Below, piece by piece: positions 17,646 through 31,400 of a stretch of 64,000 nucleotides of DNA. A program made the translations under genes and the position numbers. The stretch is taken from positions 18,717 through 82,716 of the forward strand of contig NZ_FOUA01000010.1 of assembly GCF_900114735.1 (NCBI RefSeq), in the 5' to 3' direction. How positions within the stretch are numbered: position 1 is the first letter of the stretch; every line of letters starts with the position of its first letter. This DNA is from Halopseudomonas bauzanensis (GTDB taxonomy: Bacteria > Pseudomonadota > Gammaproteobacteria > Pseudomonadales > Pseudomonadaceae). The notes under the pieces are model-generated. The model did not search any database. It was not told the DNA's origin and was given only the letters and a program-made list of their open reading frames with translations.

Positions 17646-19709
17646 TTACTCTTCCTTGGAATCGTGCGGCGTCTGCAGCATCTCGTCATGCTCGGCCATG
17701 TTCCAGGGCAGCACGCCCGGCGTCAGGTGCAGGAAATGCAGGTACTTCTCGAAGTGATCGAGAATGTCACCGATGAGCTCCTGCTGATCGTAGCCATAGA
17801 CGTCATAGGCCTGGCCACCGCGGCGCAGGAACACCTCGGCCCGGTAGTAATAGCTGTCATCCGCCGCGGTTTCCTCGACCTCTGGATGGGCGAAGGCCGG
17901 GCGCAGATAGTCGCGCAGCCGGATCTCGTAGAGGAAGTCCAGTTGCTCCGGCACAATCACTTCCAGATATGCGCGCCGATGCTCTTCGTCATAGTGCACC
18001 TCCGCCGGCCAGGATTGGGCCTGCAACCCTTTGGCGACACGGATCATCGCCGTCAGCGCGGTGTCCTTGATAAACAGCTCGACTGCATCCTTTTCCGGGT
18101 AGTTGACGATACCGGCCAGGCGCTTCTTCCATAGCGATGTGTTGCTGCCAGTACTGCTGCGGCCTGGTTGCATGCCGGCGCTGACAGTCTGATGGTGGCT
18201 TTCGATCACCAGTGCCCGCCACATGCCCAAGGCCGAGATCAGCATGATGATGGCGAAGGGCAGGGCGCTGGCTACTGCCATGCTCTGCAAGGCCTTGAGC
18301 CCGCCGGCCACCAGCAGTACCGAAGCCAGAACGCCACTGAGAATGGCCCAGAAACCGCGCTGCCATGCCGGTGTGGCCAGCGCCCCGCCGGAGGCCAGCG
18401 AGTCGACCACCAGTGCACCGGAGTCGGCCGAGGTGACGAAGAACAGCGTGATCAGCACCACGGTGATGGTGGAAATGATAGCGGTCAGCGGCAATTGCTC
18501 GAACAGTTTGAACAGGGCAATGGCGTTATCCGCCTGTACCTGGTCGATCAGCTCGGAATAGCCCTGGTTGATGATCAGGTGTAGCGCAGTATCGCCGAAT
18601 ACAGAGAACCAGAAGAAGGTGAAGATGGTGGGGACCAGCATCACCCCGAAGACAAATTGGCGAATGGTCCGCCCGCGGCTGATCTTGGCGATGAACAACC
18701 CGACGAAGGGGGCCCAGGCGATGGTCCAGCCGAAGATGAACAGCGTCCAGTTGCCGATCCAGTCACTGCGCGAATAGGCCTGCAGATTGAAGGTCCGTTC
18801 GACGATGTTGTTCAGATAGCTGCCGGTGTTCTGCAGGAAGGTTTCCAGAATGAAGATGGTCGGCCCGACGAAGAACACGAACAGCATCAACCCGGTGGCC
18901 GTTACCATGTTGACCAGGGCCAGGTTCTTGATGCCCCGGTCCATGCCAGCGACCACCGAGCCCATGGTCAGCACGGTGATGCCCGCGATGCAGGCGACCT
19001 GAACGCCGGTGCTCACGGGAATCGCCGGCCACAGATAATTGAGCCCGGCGTTGATCTGCGCCACCGACAGCCCGAGTGTGGTGGCAATGCCGAACATGGT
19101 GCCGAGAATCGCGAAGGTATCCACCGCATGGCCAATCGGTCCATGGATGCGCTCGCCGATCAGCGGATACAGCGCTGAGCGGATCGACAGCGGCAGACCA
19201 TGACGGAAGGAAAAGTACGCCAGAACCAGTCCGGTCAGCCCGTAGATCGCCCAGATATGAAAGCCCCAGTGGAAGAAAGCGATCTGCATTGCCTGTTTGG
19301 CTGCATCTACGGTGAGCCCTTCGGCACCTTCCGGCGGCTCGGCGTAATGCAGCACCGGCTCGGCCACGCCGAAGAACAACAGGGCAATACCATAGCCGGC
19401 GGAAAACAGCATGGCGAACCACGCCGGGAAACTGTATTGCGGCTCGGCATGATCCGGCCCGAGCTTGATATGTCCCCATTTGCTCATCGCCACGATCACG
19501 ATGAACACCAGGAAGATTGCTACCGACAGCATGTAGAACCAGCCGAAGGTATTGGTGATGTAGCCCAGCACCGAAGAAAACAGCTCTCCTGCCAGTTCGG
19601 GTTGGCTGGCAGTACCGATGACCAGTAGCAGGATGAAGAAGAACGCCGGAATGAAGACCGGCAACAGGATGGTGGTATTCCAGAGGCGGGGTCTGGTTGT
19701 TTCCGGCAT
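17646..19709 (-). CDS. BCCT family betaine/choline/carnitine transporter (BetT-like)
   Basis: Sodium- or proton-coupled uptake of a trimethylammonium compatible solute. The 687-residue protein has 12 predicted membrane segments in the first 510 residues and the BCCT signature around FFHWGFHIWAIYGLTGLVLA, with the aromatic-box segment near FGWTIAWAPFVGLFIAKISR. A C-terminal cytoplasmic extension of about 150 residues is typical of the osmoregulated choline transporter BetT. Choline is therefore the likely substrate, but no bet catabolic genes are in the window to confirm it. Confidence 0.9.
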   Translation of the reverse strand: MPETTRPRLWNTTILLPVFIPAFFFILLLVIGTASQPELAGELFSSVLGYITNTFGWFYMLSVAIFLVFIVIVAMSKWGHIKLGPDHAEPQYSFPAWFAMLFSAGYGIALLFFGVAEPVLHYAEPPEGAEGLTVDAAKQAMQIAFFHWGFHIWAIYGLTGLVLAYFSFRHGLPLSIRSALYPLIGERIHGPIGHAVDTFAILGTMFGIATTLGLSVAQINAGLNYLWPAIPVSTGVQVACIAGITVLTMGSVVAGMDRGIKNLALVNMVTATGLMLFVFFVGPTIFILETFLQNTGSYLNNIVERTFNLQAYSRSDWIGNWTLFIFGWTIAWAPFVGLFIAKISRGRTIRQFVFGVMLVPTIFTFFWFSVFGDTALHLIINQGYSELIDQVQADNAIALFKLFEQLPLTAIISTITVVLITLFFVTSADSGALVVDSLASGGALATPAWQRGFWAILSGVLASVLLVAGGLKALQSMAVASALPFAIIMLISALGMWRALVIESHHQTVSAGMQPGRSSTGSNTSLWKKRLAGIVNYPEKDAVELFIKDTALTAMIRVAKGLQAQSWPAEVHYDEEHRRAYLEVIVPEQLDFLYEIRLRDYLRPAFAHPEVEETAADDSYYYRAEVFLRRGGQAYDVYGYDQQELIGDILDHFEKYLHFLHLTPGVLPWNMAEHDEMLQTPHDSKEE

Positions 19710-19795
19710 GTGGGGAAGGCTCCTTTGCCTGGATGCGCAGCTTGTGCCGCGGTGTCTGGAGACGGCTTGCCGAAGTATAGCAGCCGCTCTGGACG

Positions 19796-20252
19796 TCAGG
19801 ATTCGAGGGTGTCGCAGGTCTCTACCCGGACGCGGGCGATGCCGGCGCGCAGCATGCCCAGTTCCTTGGCGGCGGCGAGCGACACATCGATGATGCGGCT
19901 GCCCACGAAGGGGCCACGATCATTGACACGCACGGCGGTGCTACGGCCATTGAACAGGTTGGTGATGCACAGCTGGGTGTCGAACGGCAGGCTGGGGTGC
20001 GCTGCCGTCATCGATGTTTCATCGTAGGGTTCGCCGCTGGCGGTACGTCGACCATGCAGGCGGGAGGAATAGTAGGATGCGCGGCCCTCGGCGCTGTAGC
20101 TCAGGCCGCCATCCTCATCGTTGAGACTGTCGCCGACAGCGGCGTAGCCGGACATCGACAGCAGGGCCGCCAGCGCCATCTGGCTCAGCCACACCGACTT
20201 GTTGCCGGTGCGGCCGGGGCGGGCACGACCTGAGCGCTGGCTAGCCATCGGG

Positions 20253-20260
<8 letters not shown>
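19796..20260 (-). CDS. RlpA-like double-psi beta-barrel protein
   Basis: A 154-residue protein with an N-terminal membrane or signal segment (about residues 24-42) and a double-psi beta-barrel domain of the septal-ring lytic transglycosylase RlpA family ([39 protein letters not shown]; the catalytic-type Asp in NDRGPF). It lacks the lipobox and the C-terminal SPOR domain of true RlpA, so it is a short paralogue. The ATG at 20260 overlaps gatB by 8 bp; an ATG at 20248 is an alternative. It appears to be the last gene of the gatCAB run. Confidence 0.82.
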
Positions 20261-21698
<1,438 letters not shown>

Positions 21699-21716
21699 GA
21701 TCTGTCCTCAATCCTC

Positions 21717-23168
21717 TCAGATGCCGGCCGGAGCGCGGGTGTGCCAGTCGGTGTGCTGCTGGTACTGATGCGCAACATTCAGCAGGCGGGCCTCGCTGAA
21801 ATAAGGGCCCAGCAGCTGCATGCCGATCGGCAGGTCGCCAGCGAAGCCGGCCGGCAGGGCGATGCCCGGTACGCCGGCGAGGTTGGCGGTGATGGTATAG
21901 ATATCGGTCAGATACAGACTCACCGGATCGTCGATCTTCTCGCCAATACGAAACGCCGGAGTGGGCGAGGTCGGGCACAGGATGACATCCACCTGCTCGT
22001 AGGCGGCCATGAAGTCGTTCTTGATCAGCCGCCGAACCTTCTGCGCCTGCAGATAGTAGGCATCGTAGTAACCCGCAGACAGCGCATAGGCGCCGACCAT
22101 GATGCGGCGCTTGACCTCGTCACCGAAGCCCTCGGCGCGCGAACGCTTGTACAGGTCGGTCAGATCCGCCGGGTTCTCGCAGCGGTAGCCGAAACGCACG
22201 CCATCGAAACGTGACAGGTTGGAGGAGGCTTCCGCCGGGGCAATGATGTAGTAGGCCGGGATGGCCAGCTCGGCATTGGGCAGGCTGATGTCCTTGATCT
22301 CGGCGCCCAGGGCCTGGAACTGCTTGACCGCGGCGGCAATGGCGTCGGCGGTGGCGGTATCCAGTCCACTGGCGAAGTATTCCTTCGGCAGACCGATGCG
22401 CAGCCCGCTGAGGGGCTGGTTGAGCTCGGCGCTGTAATCCGGCACGGGCTCGTCGACACTGGTGGAGTCCCGCTCATCGAAGCCGGCCATGGCTTGCAGC
22501 AGCAGGGCGCAGTCTTCGGCGGTGCGGGCCATCGGGCCGGCCTGATCCAGGCTGGACGCATAGGCGATCATGCCCCAGCGCGAAATCCGACCATAGGTCG
22601 GCTTGAGACCGGTCAGTGCGGTGTAGCCCGCCGGCTGGCGGATCGAGCCGCCGGTATCGGTGCCGGTCGCCGCCGCACACAGCCGCGCCGCCACGGCAGC
22701 GGCCGAGCCGCCGGAGGAGCCGCCGGGTACATGTTCGGTATTCCACGGGTTGCGTACTGCACCGTAATAGCTGGATTCGTTGGACGAACCCATGGCGAAT
22801 TCGTCCATGTTGGTCTTGCCCAGGGTCACGGTGCCGGCGGCCAGCAGCCGGGCGGTGACGGTGGACTCATACGGCGCGATGAAGTTGTCGAGCATCTTCG
22901 AGCCGCAGCTGGTGCGTATGCCCTGGGTACAGAACAGATCCTTGTGCGCCAGCGGGATGCCGGTCAGCGGACCGGCGTCACCGGCCGCCAGGCGTGCATC
23001 GGCGACACGCGCCTGCTCCAGCGCCAGTTCCGGGGTGACGGTGATGTAGCTGTTGAGCGCACCGTCGAACTGCTCGATGCGCTTGAGGTAATGTTCGGTC
23101 AGCTCGACGCTGGAAATCGCCTTGCTGTGCAGGGCTTGGGACAAGCCGGCGAGGGTTTTCTCATGCAT
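21717..23168 (-). CDS. gatA: Asp-tRNA(Asn)/Glu-tRNA(Gln) amidotransferase subunit A
   Basis: Amidase subunit of GatCAB that releases ammonia from glutamine. 483 residues. The amidase-signature triad is Lys76 (LAHKDLFC), the Ser in PGGSSGGSA (151/152) and Ser176 ([10 protein letters not shown]). It sits 41 bp after gatC and 18 bp before gatB. Confidence 0.97.
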   Translation of the reverse strand: MHEKTLAGLSQALHSKAISSVELTEHYLKRIEQFDGALNSYITVTPELALEQARVADARLAAGDAGPLTGIPLAHKDLFCTQGIRTSCGSKMLDNFIAPYESTVTARLLAAGTVTLGKTNMDEFAMGSSNESSYYGAVRNPWNTEHVPGGSSGGSAAAVAARLCAAATGTDTGGSIRQPAGYTALTGLKPTYGRISRWGMIAYASSLDQAGPMARTAEDCALLLQAMAGFDERDSTSVDEPVPDYSAELNQPLSGLRIGLPKEYFASGLDTATADAIAAAVKQFQALGAEIKDISLPNAELAIPAYYIIAPAEASSNLSRFDGVRFGYRCENPADLTDLYKRSRAEGFGDEVKRRIMVGAYALSAGYYDAYYLQAQKVRRLIKNDFMAAYEQVDVILCPTSPTPAFRIGEKIDDPVSLYLTDIYTITANLAGVPGIALPAGFAGDLPIGMQLLGPYFSEARLLNVAHQYQQHTDWHTRAPAGI

Positions 23169-23209
23169 GTAATTTGTCTCGTTTCAATGCGCGGCAGCAG
23201 GGTTCGATA

Positions 23210-24795
<1,586 letters not shown>

Positions 24796-24862
24796 TCGGT
24801 GCCATGGCGGCAGGCTTGAGCCTGCCGCAACAGCCTATCCTGCTGCCGCAAGGAGCCCACCC

Positions 24863-25834
24863 ATCAAACCGCTTTTCATCAAGGGCCCGTCACTTGGGGT
24901 CCGCTTCCTGGCGCTCACGGTGCTGTCGATTGCGCTGATGGTGGTCGACGCCCGTTTTTCCGCATTGAAACCCCTGCGCTCGCAACTGGGTATGGCGCTC
25001 ATGCCGCTGTATTACGTGGCCGAGCTGCCGGTGCGCGCCTGGGATACCATCTATCTGCAGTTGACCAGCCGTGCCGATCTGATCGCGGAGAACGAAAGCC
25101 TGCGCGCCGAAGCGTTGCTGACCAAACGCAAACTGCAGAAGCTGGCGGCGCTGACCGAGCAGAACGTGCGTCTACGTGAACTGCTCAACTCCTCCGAACT
25201 GGTGGATGAACGGGTACTGGTTGCCGAGCTGATCGGCGTCGACCCCAACGCGTTCACCCAGCGCATTCTGATCGACAAGGGCGAGCGCGACGGCGTGTTT
25301 CTCGGCCAGCCGGTGCTGGATGCGACCGGCCTGATGGGCCAGGTGGTAGAAGTGTTGCCGTTCAGCGCCCGGGTGCTGTTGATCACCGATTCATCCCACA
25401 GCCTGCCGGTGCAGATCAACCGGAACGGCCTGCGCGCCATTGCCAGCGGTACCGGCAGCAGCGATTGGCTGGAGCTGCGCCATGTAGGCGATACCGCTGA
25501 TATCCGCGTGAATGACATTGTGGTCAGTTCCGGTCTGGGGCAGCGTTTTCCCGCTGGCTACCCGGTCGGTCGGGTAGCGGCGGTGGACCGCGACTCATCG
25601 CAACCCTTTGCCGAGGTGCGGGTCGAACCTACTGCGCAGCTCAACCGCAGTCGCTATCTGCTGCTGGTATTCAGCGCGGAAAGTGGTTACGGCGATGTTC
25701 TGCCGGCATTGAGCCTCGATAGCGAGGCGGTGGAAGCGGACGCTGGTGACGACGTGGCCCCGACCGACGCGCCGCCGCCGAGCGAGACCCCGCCAGCGGC
25801 GCCGGCCGCAGAGGAGCAGAACGATGCGCAGTAG
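24863..25834 (+). CDS. mreC: Rod-shape determining protein MreC, apparent ATC start
   Basis: Bitopic inner-membrane protein that links MreB to periplasmic wall synthases. The frame gives 323 residues from an ATC codon at 24863 (IKPLFIKGPSLGVRF), with an ideal AAGGAG at 24850-24855, 7 bp upstream. The first conventional in-frame start after it is a GTG at 24920, inside the only membrane helix, and there is no ATG, GTG or TTG in frame between the mreB stop and 24863. A membrane helix (about 16-32), a coiled coil (about 55-100) and the MreC beta domain follow, with a low-complexity Ala/Pro-rich tail. The end overlaps mreD by 11 bp. Confidence 0.85.
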   Translation: MKPLFIKGPSLGVRFLALTVLSIALMVVDARFSALKPLRSQLGMALMPLYYVAELPVRAWDTIYLQLTSRADLIAENESLRAEALLTKRKLQKLAALTEQNVRLRELLNSSELVDERVLVAELIGVDPNAFTQRILIDKGERDGVFLGQPVLDATGLMGQVVEVLPFSARVLLITDSSHSLPVQINRNGLRAIASGTGSSDWLELRHVGDTADIRVNDIVVSSGLGQRFPAGYPVGRVAAVDRDSSQPFAEVRVEPTAQLNRSRYLLLVFSAESGYGDVLPALSLDSEAVEADAGDDVAPTDAPPPSETPPAAPAAEEQNDAQ

Positions 25835-26297
25835 CCTGATCGTGGGACTGACCTTCCTCGCTGCGCTGATCCTCAGCGTGGTACCCATGCCGGCGCCCTT
25901 CGATACCGCTCGGCCCATGTGGCTGGCCATGGTCGTGGCCTATTGGGTGATGGCGCTGCCGCATCGGGTCGGCCTGCTGACTGCCTGGGTGGCCGGGTTG
26001 GCGATCGATGTGCTGGCCGGAGAACTGTTCGGTCAGAACGCCCTGGTAATGGTCTTGGTAGCCTGGTTGATGCTGCTGCTGTACCAGCGTATCCGGCGTT
26101 TTCCGTTGTGGCAGCAGAGTCTGGTAATGCTGCCGGTGCTGGGTATCGCGCAGATGGTAGCGCTGTGGTTGAGCAGTCTGGTCGGTAATCGGCCACCAAC
26201 GTTATTGTATCTGCTCCCGGCAGTGATCAGTGCGGTGCTCTGGCCCTGGGTATTTTCCGTGCTGCGGGGCGTAAGGCGGCGTTTCCATGTGCTCTGA
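25824..26297 (+). CDS. mreD: Rod-shape determining membrane protein MreD
   Basis: A 157-residue inner-membrane protein with about five predicted membrane segments, the third component of the MreBCD complex. The ATG at 25824 ([18 protein letters not shown]) overlaps mreC by 11 bp, with GAGGAG about 7 bp upstream. The [16 protein letters not shown] segment is typical of MreD. It overlaps maf by 11 bp. Confidence 0.92.
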   Translation: MRSSLIVGLTFLAALILSVVPMPAPFDTARPMWLAMVVAYWVMALPHRVGLLTAWVAGLAIDVLAGELFGQNALVMVLVAWLMLLLYQRIRRFPLWQQSLVMLPVLGIAQMVALWLSSLVGNRPPTLLYLLPAVISAVLWPWVFSVLRGVRRRFHVL

Positions 26298-26883
26298 GTC
26301 CACCTTGCCAGTCCATCTGGCTTCGGCATCGCCGCGCCGCCGGGAGTTGCTGGAGCAGATTGGCGTGCCGGTGCAGCGGGTGATATGCGCGGTGGATGAG
26401 CAGGTGTTGCCCGGGGAAGCGGCGGCAGACTATGTACAACGGGTGACCCGGGACAAGGTGCGCGCCGGCGTAGCGGTGGCACCGGCTGGGGCGGTGGTGC
26501 TGGCCGCGGATACCGCCGTGGTACTCAACGGGCGGATCCTCGGCAAGCCGACTGACCAGGAACATGCCCTGGCCATGCTGCGGGCATTATCCGCCCGGGA
26601 GCACCAGGTGATGACCGCCGTGGCGGTGGCCCGTGGCGAGGAGTTGCGCCTGCAGTTGGTTACCACCCTGGTTCGCTTCCGGCCGTTGAGCGACGCGCAG
26701 ATGCTGGCCTACTGGCAGACCGGCGAGCCGGCGGACAAGGCGGGCGGCTACGGTATCCAGGGGCTGGGCGCTATTTTCATCGAGCATATCGAGGGCAGCT
26801 ACAGCGCCGTGGTCGGCCTGCCCCTGGCCGAAACCGCAGAGCTTCTCGGAGAATTTTCCATCCCCTGTTGGCAGTTGCGCTGA
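26287..26883 (+). CDS. maf: Maf/YhdE-type nucleoside triphosphate pyrophosphatase
   Basis: House-cleaning pyrophosphatase that hydrolyses dTTP/UTP-type nucleotides; the YhdE subgroup is linked to septum control. 198 residues; family motifs [12 protein letters not shown] (residues 11-22), [10 protein letters not shown] and [12 protein letters not shown] are all present. It overlaps mreD by 11 bp and is followed 54 bp later by rng, the usual order. Confidence 0.93.
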   Translation: MCSESTLPVHLASASPRRRELLEQIGVPVQRVICAVDEQVLPGEAAADYVQRVTRDKVRAGVAVAPAGAVVLAADTAVVLNGRILGKPTDQEHALAMLRALSAREHQVMTAVAVARGEELRLQLVTTLVRFRPLSDAQMLAYWQTGEPADKAGGYGIQGLGAIFIEHIEGSYSAVVGLPLAETAELLGEFSIPCWQLR

Positions 26884-26937
26884 CAGAGCGCGGGCGGGCC
26901 GGTATCCTGACTGTCTGACACAGAGGAAGAGGGCTCC

Positions 26938-28395
26938 ATGAGCGAAGAAATCCTGATCAATATCACGCCAATGGAGACCCGGGTCGCGCTGGTGGAAAAC
27001 GGCGTCCTCCAGGAAGTCCACATCGAGCGGACCCAGCGTCGCGGCATCGTCGGCAATATCTATAAGGGCAAGGTGGTGCGGGTGCTGCCGGGCATGCAGG
27101 CGGCCTTCGTGGACATCGGCCTGGAGCGGGCAGCCTTCATTCATGCGTCGGAAATCTCCGAACGTGAAGGCGCTGCGGTCGAGCCGATCAGCGCGCTGGT
27201 GCACGATGGCAAGGCGCTGGTGGTGCAGGTTACCAAGGACCCCATCGGCACCAAGGGTGCACGGCTGACCACCCATCTGTCGGTACCCTCGCGCTACTTG
27301 GTATACATGCCGCGTACCCCCCATGTCGGCATCTCCCTGAAGATCGATGAAGAAGCTGAGCGCGATCGGCTGCGTGACATCGTCACTCGCTCCGTTGAGC
27401 AGGAGGGGGGTGAAGAGCGCGGCGGTTTCATCTTGCGTACCGCCGCTGAAGCCGCCCGCGAAGAAGATATCCTCATTGATATCCGTTATGTGCGCCGCCT
27501 GTGGCAGCAGATTCAGCAGCAGATGAATACCGCTCCGGCACCCTCGGTGCTGTATGAGGACCTGCCGCTGGCGCTGCGCACCCTGCGTGATCTGGCCAAC
27601 CCGCGGTTGGAGAAAATTCGCATCGACTCGCGGGAAACCTTCCAAAAGGTGGAGCAGTTCGTCCATGAGTTGATGCCGGGAGTGGAAGACCTGCTGGAGC
27701 ATTATCCCGGTGAGCGCCCGATCTTCGATCTGTACGGGATTGAAGATGAGATCCAGAAGGCGCTGGATCGTAAGGTCTTGCTCAAGTCCGGCGGCTATCT
27801 GGTGATCGACCAGACCGAGGCGATGACCACCATTGACGTGAATACCGGTGCCTTCGTCGGTCATCGCAATCTGGAAGAGACCATCTTCAAGACCAACCTG
27901 GAGGCGGCGACCTCGATTGCCCGGCAGCTACGACTGCGCAACCTGGGTGGCATCATCATCATCGACTTCATCGACATGGAGGATGAGGAACACCGCCGAC
28001 AGGTACTGCGCACGCTGGAGCGTCAGCTGGAGCGTGATCACGCCAAGACCAACATCATCGGCATCACCGAGCTGGGGCTGGTGCAGATGACCCGCAAGCG
28101 CACCCGCGAAAGCCTGGAGCAGATTCTCTGCGAGCCCTGCCCATGCTGCTCGGGGCGCGGCATCCAGCGCACTGCGGAAAGCGTCTGCTACGAGATATTC
28201 CGCGAGATCATGCGCGAAGCCCGGGCCTATCAGGCCGGCGGCTATATGGTGCTGGCATCCCAGGCGGTGATCGACCGGCTGCTCGATGAGGAGTCGGGCA
28301 ATGTGGCTGACCTGGAACTGTTCATCCAGCGGCCGATCAAGTTCCAGGTGGAAACCATGTATACCCAGGAACAATACGACGTGGTGCTGACCTGA
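26938..28395 (+). CDS. rng: Ribonuclease G
   Basis: Endoribonuclease that matures the 5' end of 16S rRNA and cleaves some mRNAs. 485 residues: an N-terminal S1 RNA-binding domain (about 39-125), an RNase H-like/DNase-like core with catalytic acidic residues (TIDVNTGAF and IIIDFIDM), and the zinc-link CEPCPCC. It lacks the long C-terminal scaffold of RNase E. AGAGG lies upstream of the ATG. Confidence 0.95.
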   Translation: MSEEILINITPMETRVALVENGVLQEVHIERTQRRGIVGNIYKGKVVRVLPGMQAAFVDIGLERAAFIHASEISEREGAAVEPISALVHDGKALVVQVTKDPIGTKGARLTTHLSVPSRYLVYMPRTPHVGISLKIDEEAERDRLRDIVTRSVEQEGGEERGGFILRTAAEAAREEDILIDIRYVRRLWQQIQQQMNTAPAPSVLYEDLPLALRTLRDLANPRLEKIRIDSRETFQKVEQFVHELMPGVEDLLEHYPGERPIFDLYGIEDEIQKALDRKVLLKSGGYLVIDQTEAMTTIDVNTGAFVGHRNLEETIFKTNLEAATSIARQLRLRNLGGIIIIDFIDMEDEEHRRQVLRTLERQLERDHAKTNIIGITELGLVQMTRKRTRESLEQILCEPCPCCSGRGIQRTAESVCYEIFREIMREARAYQAGGYMVLASQAVIDRLLDEESGNVADLELFIQRPIKFQVETMYTQEQYDVVLT

Positions 28396-28424
28396 TCCAC
28401 CCTGACCGGAGTGACTGACTTTCC

Positions 28425-31400
28425 ATGAGCTGGCAGCGCTGGTTGCGGCGTTTTCTCGACGGGCTGATCCTGCTGCTGGTGGGCTGGATGCTGCTGTCCG
28501 CGGCTTACATCAGCCTCGGCCGTCAGTTCGTGCCAGCGGTGGCGGATTATCAGGTTGAACTGGTCGAGTGGGTAGAGCAACAGACCGGGCGCGCCATAGA
28601 GCTCCAGGATCTGCGCGGGGAAATGCAGGGCGCACATCCGGTCTTCACCTTGCGTGGGCTGCGGGTTCACGAAGCGGCCGACCCCACCAGCCCGGTACTG
28701 TTCGATCTGCAGCATGTCACCGCCCGGGTCGATGTGTTCGCCAGCCTGTGGCACCGCCAACCGGTGATGGACGCGTTGCAGCTCGAAGGTCTGTCGCTGG
28801 AGGTCATCGAAGATGCCGACAGCCATTGGCGACTTGAAGGGTTGGGGCAGAATGAGACGACCGGAGATGGCCTCGACCGCGCGCTGGAGCAACTATTCGA
28901 TCAGCGCCGCATTACCCTGCTGGATACCCGTATCCGCATCAGCCCCTGGGCGCAACCCGACTGGGTGTTCACCGACGGTGATCTGACGCTGGTGAATGAG
29001 GGTGCCCGCCACCGCCTGGATGCTCAGGTGCGGTTGCCGGATGAGCAGCAAGTCCGGCTGCAACTCAACGGTCGTATGCCGGATCGGGACTGGCGGCGGG
29101 CCGAGCTGGATTTCTTTGCCGCGTTACCGGCCAGTGACTGGAGCGACTGGCTACCGGCCGAGGTCTTGCGCGCGGCCCGCATCGAGCGGCTGGTGGCCGG
29201 CGGCGAGCTGTGGGGGCGCTGGCAGGACAATCGCATGCAGCAGCTCCGTGGGTTGCTGCAGGCTCCGGCGCTCGAGTTGGATCTGCTGCGGCCGGCGCCG
29301 TCGGTGCAGGATCTGAGCATGGGCTTCGAGCTGCAGCTATCCGATGAGCTGCAGCGGCTGAATATCGACGATCTGCGTCTGCGCCTGGACGAACAGAGCT
29401 GGCCTGCCACGCGGGCGCAACTGCAACGTCAGCCAGCGGATGGGCACTGGCAGGCCCGTATCGATCAGTTGCCGCTGGATCTGCTTGGCCGGTGGCTGGG
29501 CGGTGTGTTGCCGGACGAGCAGAGCGCCGAGATCCTCGACACCCTGGCGCCGGAAGGTACCTTGCGGGATGTATCGCTGAGCGGCAGTGACTGGTCCGAT
29601 TTCCTCGACTGGTCGGTGCTGGCGCGGCTGGAGAACGTCGGTGTGCAGGCCAGGGAAGGCGTGCCGGCATTTGCCGGTATCAGCGGCGTGGTTGCCGGCA
29701 CGCCGTCCGCTGGCGAACTGCGGGTCGACAGCCGCGACTGGAGCATGCATCTGCCGCGGCTGTTTCCCGAGCGCTGGGAATACGACAGCCTGGTCGGCGC
29801 ACTGAACTGGAATTGGTCGAATGAAGAAGGGCTGAAACTGGCGGTGCCAGGCGCGGCGGTAACGGGGGTTGAAGGCGCTGGTGCCGCCACCCTGGAGCTG
29901 CATCTGCCGCGGCCTGGTGGCATACCGACCATGAACCTGCGTGTGGCCCTGCGTGACAGCCGTGCCGAATACCACAGCCGCTATCTGCCTACCCTGTCCT
30001 CGGCGATGAGCCCGGCACTGGCCGAATGGCTTGCCGCCTCGCAGCTCGCTGGCACGGTGCCGCTGGCGATCTTTACCTACGAAGGGTCGCTGCTCAAGGC
30101 GGCGACCAGTGACGAGCGGCAAATCAGCCTGTTCGGCCGGCTGGAGCAGGGCCGCCTGCTGTTCCAGGACGGGTGGCCAACCTTGGAGCAGGTCAATGGC
30201 TCGCTGCATCTGCATAACACCGACCTGACCGTCGATCAGGCGCAAGGGCAACTGCTGCAGACCCAGCTTGACGATATCGAGGTGACTCTCGGGCGTGACG
30301 CGGAGCAGAACCTGCAATTGCTGATCGGCGGCGACTTTGCCGGGCCATTGCAGGACGGTCTGCAACTGATGCAGCAAACCCCATTGGCCAGACTCACCGG
30401 TGATCCATTGCAGGGCTGGAGCGGGGCGGGGGAGGTGCAGGGTGACTTGCAGTTGGGTATTCCGCTGGGAGCTGGCCGGCAACCCGCTGTCCTGTTGCGG
30501 ATGCAGGCCCGGGCGCAGCAACTGAATATTCCACAACTGCAGGCGCCGCTGCAGGAACTGGCTGGTAATTTCAGTTATGAGCACGGCAAAGGGCTGCTCA
30601 GTGAGGCGGTCAGTGCGCGGTTTCTGGGCCAGCCGGTCACCGGCCGTCTCGATCTGCGCGGTGCCGATCAGCGCCTGCGCCTGCAAGGCCGTCATAAGGT
30701 AGCGAATCTGCACGATTGGCCGCTGCTGGCGGCGTTGCCGGAGCAATTGGCCGAAGGCAGCTTCGGCTGGAACGCCGAGCTGTTGCTGGGCGACGATCTG
30801 CGCCGCCTGCTGGTGCGCAGTGACCTCAAGGGCGTGCAACTCAACCTGCCAGGCCCCCTGGCCAAGGCTGCCGATAGCAGCCTGCCGAGTGAGCTGCAGC
30901 TGGACATGGGGCCAGCGCTGCGCTGGCAATGGCGGCTCGGTGACGACCTGCACGGCCTGTTGGTCGACCGCGATCGTGCGCTATCAGGTGACATCCGCTA
31001 CCGCCAGGGCACGGCTCGCCTGACAGCGAGGCAGGGCGTCTCGGTCAGCGCCCGGTTCGACGAATTCGACTGGAGCCAATGGCAGAACTGGTTCAATTCC
31101 GGGGTATTGCCGCAGGAGGGGTTAGCCGAAGCGCTTGAGCAGCAGGATCAGGGGCCCATGCAGTGGTTGAGCGGAGTGCATGTAGAAACCGGGCGCTTCA
31201 CCGGGTTCGGGCTGGAGTTGAGTGATCTGGCTGTGGTTGCCAGGCCGTTGCAAGGGGGCTGGGAGCTGAACACCAGCCATCCTGATCTGCAGGGCAGTAT
31301 TACTCTGCCCACGGCGAAGGATGGCGTGATCGCCGTGAAGCTGCAGCGCCTGGGCTTCCCCAAGGCCAATGATCTGCCAGCGCAAACCGATGGTTTCATC

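Noticed and set aside
24920..24922. GTG at 24920 as the mreC start
   Set aside because: It would begin inside the membrane helix and lacks a ribosome site, while conserved N-terminal residues continue upstream to 24863.
29337..30953. A 538-codon open frame antisense to yhdP
   Set aside because: Same codon-bias shadow effect; no start context or family support.
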